A DNA stretch of 64,000 nt from VBDM01 sp964430565 (GCA_964430565.1 CAYSFD010000016.1:1-64000); one strand, 5' to 3'. Positions 44,767 through 54,233 are shown, counted from the stretch's first letter. Made by a program: numbers and translations. Notes: generated by a model not told the origin, from the letters alone.

Positions 44767-45954
44767 ATGTCGAGCCCGCTGAAAGGCATACGCGTTCTCG
44801 AACTCGGCCAGTTCATCGCCGGCCCCTACGCCGGGCTGCAGCTCGCCGATCTCGGGGCCAAAGTGATAAAGGTCGAGCGGCCGCAAGGGGGCGACGCTTT
44901 CCGCGAGTTCGGATTGAGCGCGAATGCGCAGGGTTACAGCCACAATTTCTGCGCCTTCAACCGGAACAAATTGAGCCTCACGCTTGACATCGCCTCGCCG
45001 CGCGGGCAGGAGGCGTTTCGCAAGCTCGCGCGGCAGGTCGACGTGGTGCTGGAGAATTTCCGTCCGGGGGTGATGAAGCGCCTGGGACTCGACTACGGGA
45101 CGCTGCGCGCGGCGAACCCCCGTCTCGTTTACTGCTCGATCACCGGGTTCGCGGAGGACGGCCCGTACGGCGAGCGGCCCGCTTACGACGCCGTAGGCCA
45201 GGCGCTTTCTGGGCTGCTCAGCCTGCTGGTCGATCCGAAGGACCCGCGCACGCTCGGGCCGACGCTCTCCGACCAGGTGAGCGGCATGCAGGCCAGCATG
45301 GCGGTGCTCGGCGCACTCTACGATCGCGAGCGCACTGGGAAAGGAGCGCGCGTGGAAGTGACGATGGTCGAGGCGAGCATGGCGCTGATTCCCGATTCGT
45401 TCGCCGCGTACACGCACGCCGGCTACGTGATGCAGCCCGAATCGCGCGCGGCGGTGTCGCTTTCGTTCGCCTTCGCTTGCGCCGACGGCAAGATCCTCGC
45501 GATCCACGTCTCCTCGATGGAGAAATTCTGGCGAGCGTTAATCGCCGCCATCGAGCGCCCGGACATCGCCGAGGACGCGCGCTTTCGCGAGCGCATGGGG
45601 CGGATCAAGAACTACGAAGCGCTCGTTCAGACGCTCCGGCCCGTGTTCGCCGCGCAGCCGCGCGCGGCCTGGGCGGAACGGCTCGCCGCGCACGACGTGC
45701 CCGCGGCAGTGGTGCATTCCATCCCGGAGGCGATGCAGGAGCCGGAAGTGAAGCACCTCGGCATGTTCCACGAGCTTTCGCACCCGCGCTACGGCAAGAT
45801 GACCGCGATGCGCCGCGCCTCGCGCATCGACGGCGAGCGCGAGTCGCAGCCGCTGCCGCCGCCCGCGCTGGGCGAGCACACCGAGGAGGTCCTGCGGGAA
45901 TTCGGCTTCGCCGCGCCCGAGATCGCCGAGCTGCGTGGGGCCGGCATCATCTGA
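44767..45954 (+). CDS. CaiB/BaiF family (class III) CoA-transferase
   Basis: A 395-residue protein. The N-terminal segment QLADLGAKVIKVERPQGGD, the central FAEDGPYGERPAYDAVGQAL and the C-terminal LGEHTEEVLREFGF match the family. It lies 9 bases before an acyl-CoA dehydrogenase gene and after the HCHL-like gene, so it likely activates the aromatic or branched acid substrate for that pathway. The substrate is not specified by the sequence. Confidence 0.92.
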   Translation: MSSPLKGIRVLELGQFIAGPYAGLQLADLGAKVIKVERPQGGDAFREFGLSANAQGYSHNFCAFNRNKLSLTLDIASPRGQEAFRKLARQVDVVLENFRPGVMKRLGLDYGTLRAANPRLVYCSITGFAEDGPYGERPAYDAVGQALSGLLSLLVDPKDPRTLGPTLSDQVSGMQASMAVLGALYDRERTGKGARVEVTMVEASMALIPDSFAAYTHAGYVMQPESRAAVSLSFAFACADGKILAIHVSSMEKFWRALIAAIERPDIAEDARFRERMGRIKNYEALVQTLRPVFAAQPRAAWAERLAAHDVPAAVVHSIPEAMQEPEVKHLGMFHELSHPRYGKMTAMRRASRIDGERESQPLPPPALGEHTEEVLREFGFAAPEIAELRGAGII

Positions 45955-45963
45955 GGAACGACT

Positions 45964-47115
45964 ATGGACTTCAGCTTCACCGAAGCGCAGCGCATGATGC
46001 GCGACAGCGTACGCAAGGCGATGGACCGCATCGCCACGCCCGAGTACGTGCGGCGCCTCGACCGCGAGCAGGCCTATCCGCGGGAGCTTTACGACGCCTG
46101 GGTGGAGCTCGGCCTGCTGCGCATTCCCTTCGCCGAGGAGTACGGGGGCCTGGGCGGCAGCGTCATCGACCTCGTGATCGTCGCCGAGGAGATTTCGCGA
46201 AAGAGCGCGGACTTCTTCATGGCCTACGCGGGAAGCGTGTTCTGCGGGCTGAACGTCGAGAGGAAAGGCACCGAGGAACAGAAGCGTCACTGGCTACCGA
46301 AGCTCCTATCGGGCGAAATCAAGATGTCGATCTCGATGTCGGAACCCGAAGCCGGTTCGGACATCGCCGCGATGCGCACGAGCGCCCGGCGTGACGGCGA
46401 CGAGTACGTCATCTCCGGTCAGAAACTCTGGGCGACGGGCGCCGGCGCGAAAGGAAACGTCATCAACGTCTACGTGAAGACCGATCCGCAGGCGAACATC
46501 CGCCAGGGCATGTCGCTCTTCCTCGTGGACAACACGGCGAAGGGCCTGGAATTGAAGAAGCTCGAGATGCTCGGGCGCCGCTGCACCGGCACCTACGAGG
46601 TCTTCTTCAACGACGTGCGCGTGCCGCCCGAGCGCCTCGTCGGGGGCGAAAACCGGGGCTGGGACTGCATCCTCTCCGGCCTGCAGGCCGAGCGCATCAC
46701 TTCGGCCGCGGGCAACCTCGGTGCGGCGCAGGCTTGCCTCGACCTCGCGGTCGAGTATGCCAAAGAGCGGAAGCAGTTCGGCCGCGCGATCGGGACCAAC
46801 CAGGCGATCGCGCACCTGCTTGCCGACATGGCGACCGAGATCGAGGCGGCGCGCGCGCTCACCTGGCGCGCGGCCTGGATGGTCTCCGGCGGCCAGGACG
46901 CGCTCCGCGAAATCTCGATGGCGAAGCTTTTTTCCTCCGAGGCCTACGTCAAGTGCGCGAACCTCGGCATGCAGGTCTTCGGCGGCTACGGCTACAGCAT
47001 GGAGTTCGACATGCAGCGCCACTACCGCGACTCGCGCTCGGCCACCATCGCCGCGGGCACCTCGCAAATTCAGCGCAACATCATAGCCGGCCTGATGGGG
47101 CTGAAGGTGCAGTAA
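45964..47115 (+). CDS. Acyl-CoA dehydrogenase
   Basis: A 383-residue flavoenzyme. It has the SEPEAGSDIAAMRT substrate segment, the GQKLWATGAGAKGN region, the NRGWDCILSGLQAERI block and the C-terminal QVFGGYGYSMEFDMQRHYRDSRSATIAAGTS motif, with conserved Arg and Glu positions for FAD binding. The base is probably the Glu in the YSMEFDM region. Immediately downstream of the CoA-transferase gene, it should oxidise the same CoA thioester. It is convergent with the YfaZ-like gene. Confidence 0.93.
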   Translation: MDFSFTEAQRMMRDSVRKAMDRIATPEYVRRLDREQAYPRELYDAWVELGLLRIPFAEEYGGLGGSVIDLVIVAEEISRKSADFFMAYAGSVFCGLNVERKGTEEQKRHWLPKLLSGEIKMSISMSEPEAGSDIAAMRTSARRDGDEYVISGQKLWATGAGAKGNVINVYVKTDPQANIRQGMSLFLVDNTAKGLELKKLEMLGRRCTGTYEVFFNDVRVPPERLVGGENRGWDCILSGLQAERITSAAGNLGAAQACLDLAVEYAKERKQFGRAIGTNQAIAHLLADMATEIEAARALTWRAAWMVSGGQDALREISMAKLFSSEAYVKCANLGMQVFGGYGYSMEFDMQRHYRDSRSATIAAGTSQIQRNIIAGLMGLKVQ

Positions 47116-47124
47116 TGCAGACGG

Positions 47125-47673
47125 CTAGAACTTGATCTGCAAGCCGGCGAAACCGCCTTTATCCACGTTCGACTTGGCTCCGCTGTCGAGCTCGGTCTGT
47201 ACCTGGCGGTAGCCGATATACAGAAAGCTGTTCTTGATCAACTCGACCTCCGCACGCACGCCGGCCTCCCAGAACCACACCCCGTCCAGGAAGGTCACGA
47301 CGCGAGGCGCGAAGAAGCCGTAACCTGCGACGGAAAACGGGCCGTCGCCGAAGAACCATCGCAGCTGTCCGCCCAGTCCCAGCGCGAGGACTTCGTCATT
47401 GTCGATGGAAATGGCATACAACTTGCCCCCGAGGCCGGCATCGACTCGCGACCCCCCCACGCGCGTTTCACCCGTCGCAAGCAGGCCAACATTGACGAGC
47501 TGGTCCTTTTGATCTCTGTTGTACAAGGCACCGAAGGTCCATTCCCCGAAGCCGACCCCGGAGTTATATTTGGCCTCGATAGTGTCGCTCGATAGATTGA
47601 GATCCACGGAATCCGCCGCCGCCGAAGCGGTCGCTGCGGCAAGCAGGGCAAAAACGATCACACGCAAACGCAT
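47125..47673 (-). CDS. YfaZ-type outer-membrane protein
   Basis: A 182-residue protein starting at the ATG at 47673 with GGAGGAG upstream. The signal ends at AAADS. The mature part is an eight-strand beta barrel with GETRVGGSRVDAGLGG and LGLGGQLRWFFGDGPF strands, and it ends FAGLQIKF (terminal Phe). It resembles the YfaZ family of small outer-membrane proteins. Its relation to the cytochrome cluster that follows is unclear; it lies 148 bases from the next barrel gene and on the same strand. Confidence 0.75.
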   Translation of the reverse strand: MRLRVIVFALLAAATASAAADSVDLNLSSDTIEAKYNSGVGFGEWTFGALYNRDQKDQLVNVGLLATGETRVGGSRVDAGLGGKLYAISIDNDEVLALGLGGQLRWFFGDGPFSVAGYGFFAPRVVTFLDGVWFWEAGVRAEVELIKNSFLYIGYRQVQTELDSGAKSNVDKGGFAGLQIKF

Positions 47674-47821
47674 GATGCTCCTCCGAAATTCAAGTTGATC
47701 TCCCCATGAAAGATGGCGGATTATCCCATCCCTTGAAGCGTTGCAGCAGATCATTCCGCCCGAACGGGCGAACGGGCGGCAATCCCGGAGTTCAAGCGCA
47801 CCGGGTATGGCGCCGCTGCCA

Positions 47822-49975
47822 TCAGAAATCCCAGCGGTAACCCAGTGAGAAGAAATTGCGCCGGACTTTCTCTTCGAATCCTTCGCTGCGCGTGGTCGAG
47901 TTCTCGGCGCCGGCTTCGACCTCGAACGTCACGCTGTTTCCCCACTTGTAGCCCAGGCGAGCAATGGGAGAAATGCGCTGCAGCTTGGAACCATTGTCGT
48001 TGGTCTGCTCGTACCACAGGACCACACCTTCCAGCGTCCAGAGCCCGGCCAACGGCGCGCGGCTGCTGAGCCGCCAGGAGTGGCCCCGGAAAGTGAGGGC
48101 GGAGAGTTGGCTTGCGGACACCACGGTTACGTCGCGCTTCGCGAGCAAACCGGTGCCGATGGCCTGCTCGTTGAGCACGTAGATGTTGCCGCTGCCCGGC
48201 GTCGCCGGGATCGTTCCAGGCTGGTCTCGCGACACCGTCCCGTCCGTAGGCGAAATTCGCGACACGTTGAAGCCGGCGCCGAGCTGCCAGGCAGGAGTCA
48301 CCGGGTGCGTCAAGCCGGCGGAGGCGAATGTCGACTGCGCGGTAAGCGCCCGCGCGCGCTGGCGCAGTTCTTCTTCACTGTAGGTTTGGAGCAGCGTCTG
48401 AATAGAACTCGTAGGCTCGCCGAGAATCGCGGTGATTGTTTGCAGCGTCGGGGTCATGCGGTAATCGACGATCATGTTGTACGAGGTCTTCCAGGGGGCC
48501 AGCCAGTTGGCCTGCATCGTTGCGATGTTGAGGTGCCGGAATACCGTGTCGTAGTCCAGCATTGAAATGAAAGCCCCCTGCGGCGCGAAGTAGCGCACCT
48601 CCGTACCGACCACTTGGCGATCGATGATGCTGTCGACGGTCTGCTGCAGTAAATACGCGCTTCCGCTCCAGCGCTCATACAGGGGACCGATATCGGTGCT
48701 GACGCCGTAGAGGCGGCGTTTCGAATCTATCGTGAAACTGTAGTCGAACGGCTCGCCGCCAACCAGATTGAGGCGCAGGCCGGGCAGGACCCCGTAGCCG
48801 AGCAAAACGCCGTCGAATCGCCCGAGAACCCCGCCGGTGTTGGCCGGCTGCCGCCCGACGCGCGCCGATGCGTCGGCGGGTTTGTACTTGTACTCGTAAT
48901 AGGCGGAATCCAGGCGATTGACGTCCTTCTGCCCGCTGACGAAGTTCTGTGTATTCAGGTCGCGGAACACGAGCCGGTTGTCGTGCGTCTCGTCAAGGAA
49001 GCGGGCGTTGAGATTGAGACTGCTCACCAGCGCCAACTGGTCGGTCAGCGACAGCGTGGTCTGGTCGAGCGTATTCGCAACCACCTGCTGAGTGTCGATC
49101 TTGCTGGCGCCGTGGTAGTAGATCTGGGACAAGCTGCCCACGGTGATCGACCGCCAACCGACGCCCGTCTGAACAGGGGCGCGCAGCGTTTCGGCTCGCG
49201 GTGCGGCGCCCAGGTTCGCCAGCCTCTGGCGCACGCGCACCGAGTCCTCCCCCTCCGGATAGCGCTTGAGGTAGTTCCCGTATTCCAGCCTGGCGCGGGC
49301 CGTGTCGCCGCGGCGCTCGTAGGCGAGCGCCAGGAATTCCTGGGCGTCGCGGCTGAGTTCGCTCTCGGGTAGTGCGAGCAGCTGCGTGAAGGCGCGTACC
49401 GCCGCGGCGTAATCCTCGCGAGTGATCGCGCTGCGGCCCTCGGCCATCAGCGCCTCGGCGGCGCCGGGAGCCGGCTGCGCGGGCGCCGAAGGAATCTGCG
49501 GCGTCGCCGCCCGCGGCGAGGTCGCCAGCGGGGGTGTCGGCGGCGGCGGCGCTACAGACGGCAGCGCCGGCGCCGAAGGAGCGGGAGGAGCTGGAGGAGC
49601 TGGAGGAGCAGGTTTCGCCTTTTGCTGCGCTTTCACCACGTTGTCGCGCTCCAGCGGATGGACGGCGATCACGCGCGCTTCCCGAAAGCTCTTCACGAGC
49701 TGCTGTCTCGCGCGCTCCGCTTCGTTGCGCGTGTCGAAGAAGCCGAGACACAGCTGATAGCTCACCGCGTTTCCCGACTTCAGGACCCGCCAGTAGAGCT
49801 GATTGCTCCTGAAGGCCGAGGGCAGCGGGGTGGAGGGGCGCTCGCTCGTCCTCGCTACAGTCGCGAGCGCGACCACGTAAAGTTCCGATGCCGCCGGCGA
49901 CTGGGCGTGCGCCGCCGGCAAAACCAGAAAGAGGCCGGACGCCGCGAGCTGCGGTAGAAGGCCGCGCAAGGTCAT
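47822..49975 (-). CDS. SPOR-linker-TPR-beta-barrel outer-membrane protein
   Basis: A 717-residue protein with a Sec signal (to about residue 24). Residues about 58-105 look like a SPOR domain (LYWRVLKSGNAVSYQLCLGFF). A Pro/Ala-rich stretch (about 118-170) then leads to a TPR-like domain (about 175-255). The last 430 residues form a large barrel ending FFSLGYRWDF. The order SPOR-linker-TPR-barrel is unusual and could hold a pore against the wall. It is the last gene of the multiheme cytochrome run. In that setting it may be the outer-membrane conduit or anchor for electron transfer, an inference from position. Confidence 0.75.
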   Translation of the reverse strand: MTLRGLLPQLAASGLFLVLPAAHAQSPAASELYVVALATVARTSERPSTPLPSAFRSNQLYWRVLKSGNAVSYQLCLGFFDTRNEAERARQQLVKSFREARVIAVHPLERDNVVKAQQKAKPAPPAPPAPPAPSAPALPSVAPPPPTPPLATSPRAATPQIPSAPAQPAPGAAEALMAEGRSAITREDYAAAVRAFTQLLALPESELSRDAQEFLALAYERRGDTARARLEYGNYLKRYPEGEDSVRVRQRLANLGAAPRAETLRAPVQTGVGWRSITVGSLSQIYYHGASKIDTQQVVANTLDQTTLSLTDQLALVSSLNLNARFLDETHDNRLVFRDLNTQNFVSGQKDVNRLDSAYYEYKYKPADASARVGRQPANTGGVLGRFDGVLLGYGVLPGLRLNLVGGEPFDYSFTIDSKRRLYGVSTDIGPLYERWSGSAYLLQQTVDSIIDRQVVGTEVRYFAPQGAFISMLDYDTVFRHLNIATMQANWLAPWKTSYNMIVDYRMTPTLQTITAILGEPTSSIQTLLQTYSEEELRQRARALTAQSTFASAGLTHPVTPAWQLGAGFNVSRISPTDGTVSRDQPGTIPATPGSGNIYVLNEQAIGTGLLAKRDVTVVSASQLSALTFRGHSWRLSSRAPLAGLWTLEGVVLWYEQTNDNGSKLQRISPIARLGYKWGNSVTFEVEAGAENSTTRSEGFEEKVRRNFFSLGYRWDF

Positions 49976-50002
49976 GTCAAGATCCCCGATGCGAAGGTCG
50001 CG

Positions 50003-50479
50003 TCAGAGTTTTTCCCCGGCGGTGGGTTGACCTCCCTCCCCATCGGACACGAGAGGCAGATCGAGCAGCAGGCTGCGACGATCCTCGCCCAGGCGGATCT
50101 GGTGGCGGACCGCGCGATCGAACCGGATCACGATGCAAACCGGCTGGGGCGCGGGACCGCAGCGCGGATCCAGGGTCACCCTCACTGTGAAGCGAGGCAC
50201 CAGAGCGCTCTCCGGCGAGCGCTTCACTTCATCGGGACCGGACCTGTCGCCGAAGTTCTCCGGCGCAAGCGCCTGCAGGTACACGTTGACGCTGTCGCCG
50301 CTCGCCGAAGAGTAGTCGCGGAGATAGTGCACCGGCCCGGTAAGACGTAGCCGGACCTTCGCCTCGAGGCCGTGACGCTCGATCGCGATATCGTCGATCA
50401 CCTCGGCGATCACCGGCGGCGTGTGCACCGCAGCGGCGATCGACAGCACGGCGAGGACCCTGAGCAGGATGTGACGCAT
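50003..50479 (-). CDS. Secreted AMIN-like small protein
   Basis: A 158-residue secreted protein (signal ending VIAEV). The body is beta-rich with ELRLTGPVHYLRDY-like alternating segments and an EDRRSLLLDLPLV end, reminiscent of AMIN domains that bind the cell wall or outer-membrane partners. No metal or heme motif. It lies 28 bases from the barrel gene and 172 bases from the 11-heme gene. The likely role is a periplasmic partner or chaperone for the barrel. Confidence 0.6.
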   Translation of the reverse strand: MRHILLRVLAVLSIAAAVHTPPVIAEVIDDIAIERHGLEAKVRLRLTGPVHYLRDYSSASGDSVNVYLQALAPENFGDRSGPDEVKRSPESALVPRFTVRVTLDPRCGPAPQPVCIVIRFDRAVRHQIRLGEDRRSLLLDLPLVSDGEGGQPTAGEKL

Positions 50480-50651
50480 TCGCGTCGCGCCTCAGAAGCC
50501 GGAGTTCATGTAACGACGATGAACGCTGCGGCTTGTCGTGATCGTTCCGCCGCGCGCACGGCAGGCGTGCCTCGCGCCGGAGCGGTCGTTCAGCGGCTTT
50601 GCCTCGCACACGTTCAGCCCCCCGACTCACCAACTCTTGTAGGCGGCGCCC
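50480..50651. other. Intergenic gap inside the cytochrome run
   Basis: 172 bases between the AMIN-like gene and the 11-heme gene. No open frame, terminator or promoter I can support. Confidence 0.3.
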
Positions 50652-51641
50652 TCAAAGCGTCCAGCGCGAGTAGGCGCTGCCGGTGTTGCCTAGGGGCCTA
50701 TGGCACCCGGACTGCGAGCAATCTGTGACCCCGGTGCTTTTGTTATGGGTCAACGACATCCTCTGCTCGTTGCCGAGATAGTTCGTGCTGCCGCTTAAAT
50801 GGCAGCCCTTGCACCAGCCCGAACCATTGCCCAGCGAGTTGTTGTGGTTCATCCTCTGAATCGTAAAACTCGTGGTGCTGGTGTGACAGGCGTCGCAGCC
50901 CATGCTCGAGCCGGCGAGCAATTGCGACTGGTAGGGGATGTGGTTGGCCGGTTTGCCCTTCGCCGTGGTGCCGTTATGACAGGTTCCGCATGTTCCAGGC
51001 GTCACGCTGGCGTGACTGAAGGTCCCCGGCAGCCATGCGGTGGTGCGGTGACACAGATCACAGGATGCCGAAGTTACGATATGGTTGCTCGGCTTGCCCC
51101 TCGCCGTGGTTCCGTTGTGGCAGCTTGCGCATGTTCCGGGTGTAACGCTCGCGTGGTTGAAGCTCGCCGGGATCCATGCGGTGGTGCGATGGCAAGTGTC
51201 GCAAGACGCCGTGGTCAGCATATGGTTGGTCGGCTTACCGGTCGCCGTGCTGCCGTTGTGGCACGAAGCACAGGTGCCCGGCGCAACTGCGGCGTGGGAG
51301 AAGCGTGCGCCGGCCCACGTGACCGAGGAGCGATGGCAGACATCGCATTGCTCGGCCGTCTGGACATGCCGCATGGGCTTGACCGTGGCTGCGATGCGGC
51401 CGCCTGCGCGGTGGCAGTATTCGCACTGCGTCGGTGTGCCTTCCATGCGTCCGCCCACATGGCAGGTTTCGCAGGGCGTGATGGCGTGCACGCCGGTGAG
51501 CGGAAAGTTCGTGCGAAGATGATCGAAACTGCCGCGACCCCCTTGTTGCGCGAGCGAAGCACCCGCCTGCGCGAGAATCACCATCGCCATGAAACCGGTG
51601 AAGACGGACCGTGCAAGATAACGCGTGCGCGTGGCAGTCAT
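50652..51641 (-). CDS. Periplasmic multiheme c-type cytochrome (11 heme motifs)
   Basis: A 329-residue protein with a Sec signal ending ASLAQQ. There are ten CxxCH motifs plus a final CSQSGCH (CX4CH), so up to 11 hemes. The centre is built from three near-identical ~46-residue repeats (GTC.SCHNGTTA.GKP.NH.....CD.CHRTTAW.P..F.HASV), showing recent internal duplication. The regular spacing and many free His residues suit a wire-like periplasmic electron carrier. It follows the 21-heme gene by 13 bases. Confidence 0.93.
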   Translation of the reverse strand: MTATRTRYLARSVFTGFMAMVILAQAGASLAQQGGRGSFDHLRTNFPLTGVHAITPCETCHVGGRMEGTPTQCEYCHRAGGRIAATVKPMRHVQTAEQCDVCHRSSVTWAGARFSHAAVAPGTCASCHNGSTATGKPTNHMLTTASCDTCHRTTAWIPASFNHASVTPGTCASCHNGTTARGKPSNHIVTSASCDLCHRTTAWLPGTFSHASVTPGTCGTCHNGTTAKGKPANHIPYQSQLLAGSSMGCDACHTSTTSFTIQRMNHNNSLGNGSGWCKGCHLSGSTNYLGNEQRMSLTHNKSTGVTDCSQSGCHRPLGNTGSAYSRWTL

Positions 51642-51654
51642 AACCTCTCTCCTT

Positions 51655-53253
51655 TCACTTAAGTGGGCGTCCGGCGGCCCCGGGCTTGATGGTCTTGAAC
51701 GAACTCGTGACGTGGCAGCGCTCGCACATGCGCCCGAATCCGCCGTTGTGGACGTCGCTCTCTTCGTGGCAGCTCACGCACGAGGTGGAAACGACCGCGC
51801 GGCCTCGAATCGGGAACTTGTGACAGGCGTGGCAATCCAGGCCTTTGTGCTTGCCGTCGAGAACGAATTTGGTACGCTTGTTGTGATCGAAATCCCACTG
51901 CTTCCAGCTGCGCGCGTTGTGGCACTCCTCGCACAGCGTCCCGAGCCGAAGCTTGTGCTTGTCGTCCTTGCGGTGGCACGAATAGCAATCGGTCTTGGCG
52001 TCCTTGTACTGCGGCGTCGCATGGCATTCCTTGCACTTCACGCTCGCGTGCTTGCCGAGCAGCGGAAAGCGGCTCAGGCCGTGATCGAAGCGCGTCCGAC
52101 CCCAGCTTGCTTCGTTGTGGCAGGACTCGCACTTCGGTCCGAGCTGGTCCTTGTGCTTGTCGTCCTTCTTGTGGCAGGAGACGCAGGTCGTGCCGAGCTT
52201 CTCCTTGTATAGAATTCCGGCGTGGCAGGTTGCGCATTTCGCCTCCGCGTGCTTGCCCCTGAGCGGGTAGCGCGTGTCGCGGCTGTGGTCGAAAGTCGTG
52301 CTCTTCCAATCTTTCTCGATATGGCAGCTCTCGCATTTCTCCCCGAAGCGGCCCTTGTGACCGTTTTTCTGGTCGTCGCCCTTGTGGCAGGCAATGCACG
52401 ACGTTGCAAACTTCTCCTGATACAGGATCCCCGTGTGGCACGACTGGCACTTGGCGAACTGGTGTTTTCCCTTGAGCGGGTAGCGCGTGTCGCGATCGTG
52501 GTTAAATTTCGCGGTCGTCTTCCAGTTCCTGTCGTCGTGGCAGGTCTCGCACTTCCTGCCGAACTTGCCCTTGTGCCCTTTCGCCTGATCGTTTTTTTGA
52601 TGGCACTCGACGCAGGCGAGCGGCGCGCCTTTGAAGTCCTTCGACTTGTGGCATGCATCGCAGGCCACGTCCGCGTGGCCGTTCCGGAGCGGAAAGCGCG
52701 TCTTGCCGTGGTCGAAGCGGGTCTTCTTCCAGTCGACCTCGCCGTGGCAGTCGGCACAGGCCTTGCCGAGCTTGCCCTTGTGCTTGTCGTCCTTCTGGTG
52801 GCAACTGTAGCAGTCCGACGGCGCCGCGCGGTATTTCTTGTTCGGCACGTGGCAGGCGCGACACTCGATATCCCTCGAAGCATGGGCGCCCTTCAAGGCG
52901 AAGTCCGTCTTCTGATGATCGAAGCTGCGAGGGTTCAGCGGGGAAATGTCCGCGCCGCGGCCCTTGTGATCCGTATGGCAAGTGCGGCACTCCTTCTCCG
53001 TCAGGTGCCCGTGGAGGCCACGCCGCCCGGAAATGTCCCGCGCGACGTCCTTGTGGCAATCAGCGCAAAGCCCCGTTTGTGCCGCGCGGTTGAAGCGCAC
53101 GTGGCAGTTCTTGCATTCGCTTTCGAGCTTCGCATGCCCCTGGATGACCTGGCCGGGCATGATTGCGGTCTCAAGACTCTGCGCGAACGCGCCCGGAGCG
53201 AACAGGCCCGGGAGCACGACGCAGGCGGCGGCGATCCGTCGTCCCGGCATCAC
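51655..53253 (-). CDS. Periplasmic multiheme c-type cytochrome (21 heme motifs)
   Basis: A 532-residue protein with a Sec signal ending AFAQS. I count 21 CxxCH motifs, first near residue 47 (CKNCH) and last near 512 (CERCH). Repeats of about 70 residues each hold three hemes with a fixed scheme: C.SCHxKDDKHKG.LG..C..CH....W..T.FDH......L.GKHA...C..CH. The FDH and GKH histidines are probable distal ligands. This heme density and internal repetition fit a long-range periplasmic conduit. It starts 5 bases after the membrane protein gene stop, so the two are co-transcribed. Confidence 0.95.
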   Translation of the reverse strand: MMPGRRIAAACVVLPGLFAPGAFAQSLETAIMPGQVIQGHAKLESECKNCHVRFNRAAQTGLCADCHKDVARDISGRRGLHGHLTEKECRTCHTDHKGRGADISPLNPRSFDHQKTDFALKGAHASRDIECRACHVPNKKYRAAPSDCYSCHQKDDKHKGKLGKACADCHGEVDWKKTRFDHGKTRFPLRNGHADVACDACHKSKDFKGAPLACVECHQKNDQAKGHKGKFGRKCETCHDDRNWKTTAKFNHDRDTRYPLKGKHQFAKCQSCHTGILYQEKFATSCIACHKGDDQKNGHKGRFGEKCESCHIEKDWKSTTFDHSRDTRYPLRGKHAEAKCATCHAGILYKEKLGTTCVSCHKKDDKHKDQLGPKCESCHNEASWGRTRFDHGLSRFPLLGKHASVKCKECHATPQYKDAKTDCYSCHRKDDKHKLRLGTLCEECHNARSWKQWDFDHNKRTKFVLDGKHKGLDCHACHKFPIRGRAVVSTSCVSCHEESDVHNGGFGRMCERCHVTSSFKTIKPGAAGRPLK

Positions 53254-53258
53254 GACGA

Positions 53259-54233
53259 TCAGTACATGTGCACCGCGACGACATGGACGATCGCGCTCAA
53301 CACGAGCATGTAGACGAACGGTACGTGCAGGACGTGCCAGAGCGAGAACAGGCGCTCGTAGGCCCGGAACTGGGCGACGTCCTGCAGTTCGCGGAGATAT
53401 CCCTTGAGCAAGTGCCGCGCGACCTGAAGACGACGAGACCGCTCCTGCGGCTCCCAGCCACGCTCAACGGCGACCTTGACGAGAATGCGCCGGACGTCGC
53501 GCATACTCCGCCAGTACACCCAGCGCACCCGCAGGGCGACGGCGAGGAACCGCCGCAGGCCGAGAAATCCCGGCCGCGTCTCGTCCGTGGCATAGGCCTC
53601 GAGAACCTTGAGGCGCTCCTCGACCCGGGGCGCGAAATGAAATTTCGATTTCACCGACTCGCCGGAGAACCCGAGGCGCGCCTGAGCCTCCCTCAGCGTG
53701 GCCTGACGGCCGTAGAGGCCGTGGTGGATCTTGGTGTAGATGAAGCGGCCGAAAATGCCGCTACCCGCCACTATGAGCATGCTGTAGAAGGCAACCGCGG
53801 CGTTGAGCGAGCCGAGCTTGAGCGTGGAGTGATAAATCACCAGCACCGGCCCGGCGATCCCGAGAAACATGTGCAGCTTGAACCAGTGGCGCAGCTCACC
53901 GCCCTTCTGCAGGATGCGAAAACGCTTGCGCAGCGGGTACAGCAGCAGCAAGGCCATGAAGATCGAGCCGACCAGGCCCATGTAATACCCGAGATCGGAA
54001 CCCGGGGTGTAGAACCCAGTCCGGCCCGCACCCCAGGCCCCCGCGGCCAGAACGAGCGCGACCAGCAGGATGGACGTGGCCGAGAGCGGGCGCGCGGCGT
54101 CGTTTCGCTCCGCCCCTGACGATGGCCGCAGCGCCGTTCGGCGCTCGATGCTGAATGCTGGGTCTGCGGGGGAAGACAAGTTGTCCCTTCCTTCGGTCGG
54201 ACGAGTTGCGGAGATCTGCTGCTTCGACGACAT
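53259..54233 (-). CDS. His-rich membrane protein, cytochrome b/ferric reductase-like
   Basis: A 324-residue protein from the ATG at 54233 (the frame extends upstream to 54401 but overlaps the divergent gene). Four or five membrane helices carry histidine pairs: RHWFKLHMFLG, IYHSTLKL, then WHVLHVPFVYM and IVHVVAVHMY at the end. These positions fit two b-type hemes. A basic cytosolic domain of about 110 residues lies between the helix groups. It may oxidise quinol and pass electrons to the 21-heme cytochrome encoded just downstream. The quinol role is inferred. Confidence 0.72.
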   Translation of the reverse strand: MSSKQQISATRPTEGRDNLSSPADPAFSIERRTALRPSSGAERNDAARPLSATSILLVALVLAAGAWGAGRTGFYTPGSDLGYYMGLVGSIFMALLLLYPLRKRFRILQKGGELRHWFKLHMFLGIAGPVLVIYHSTLKLGSLNAAVAFYSMLIVAGSGIFGRFIYTKIHHGLYGRQATLREAQARLGFSGESVKSKFHFAPRVEERLKVLEAYATDETRPGFLGLRRFLAVALRVRWVYWRSMRDVRRILVKVAVERGWEPQERSRRLQVARHLLKGYLRELQDVAQFRAYERLFSLWHVLHVPFVYMLVLSAIVHVVAVHMY

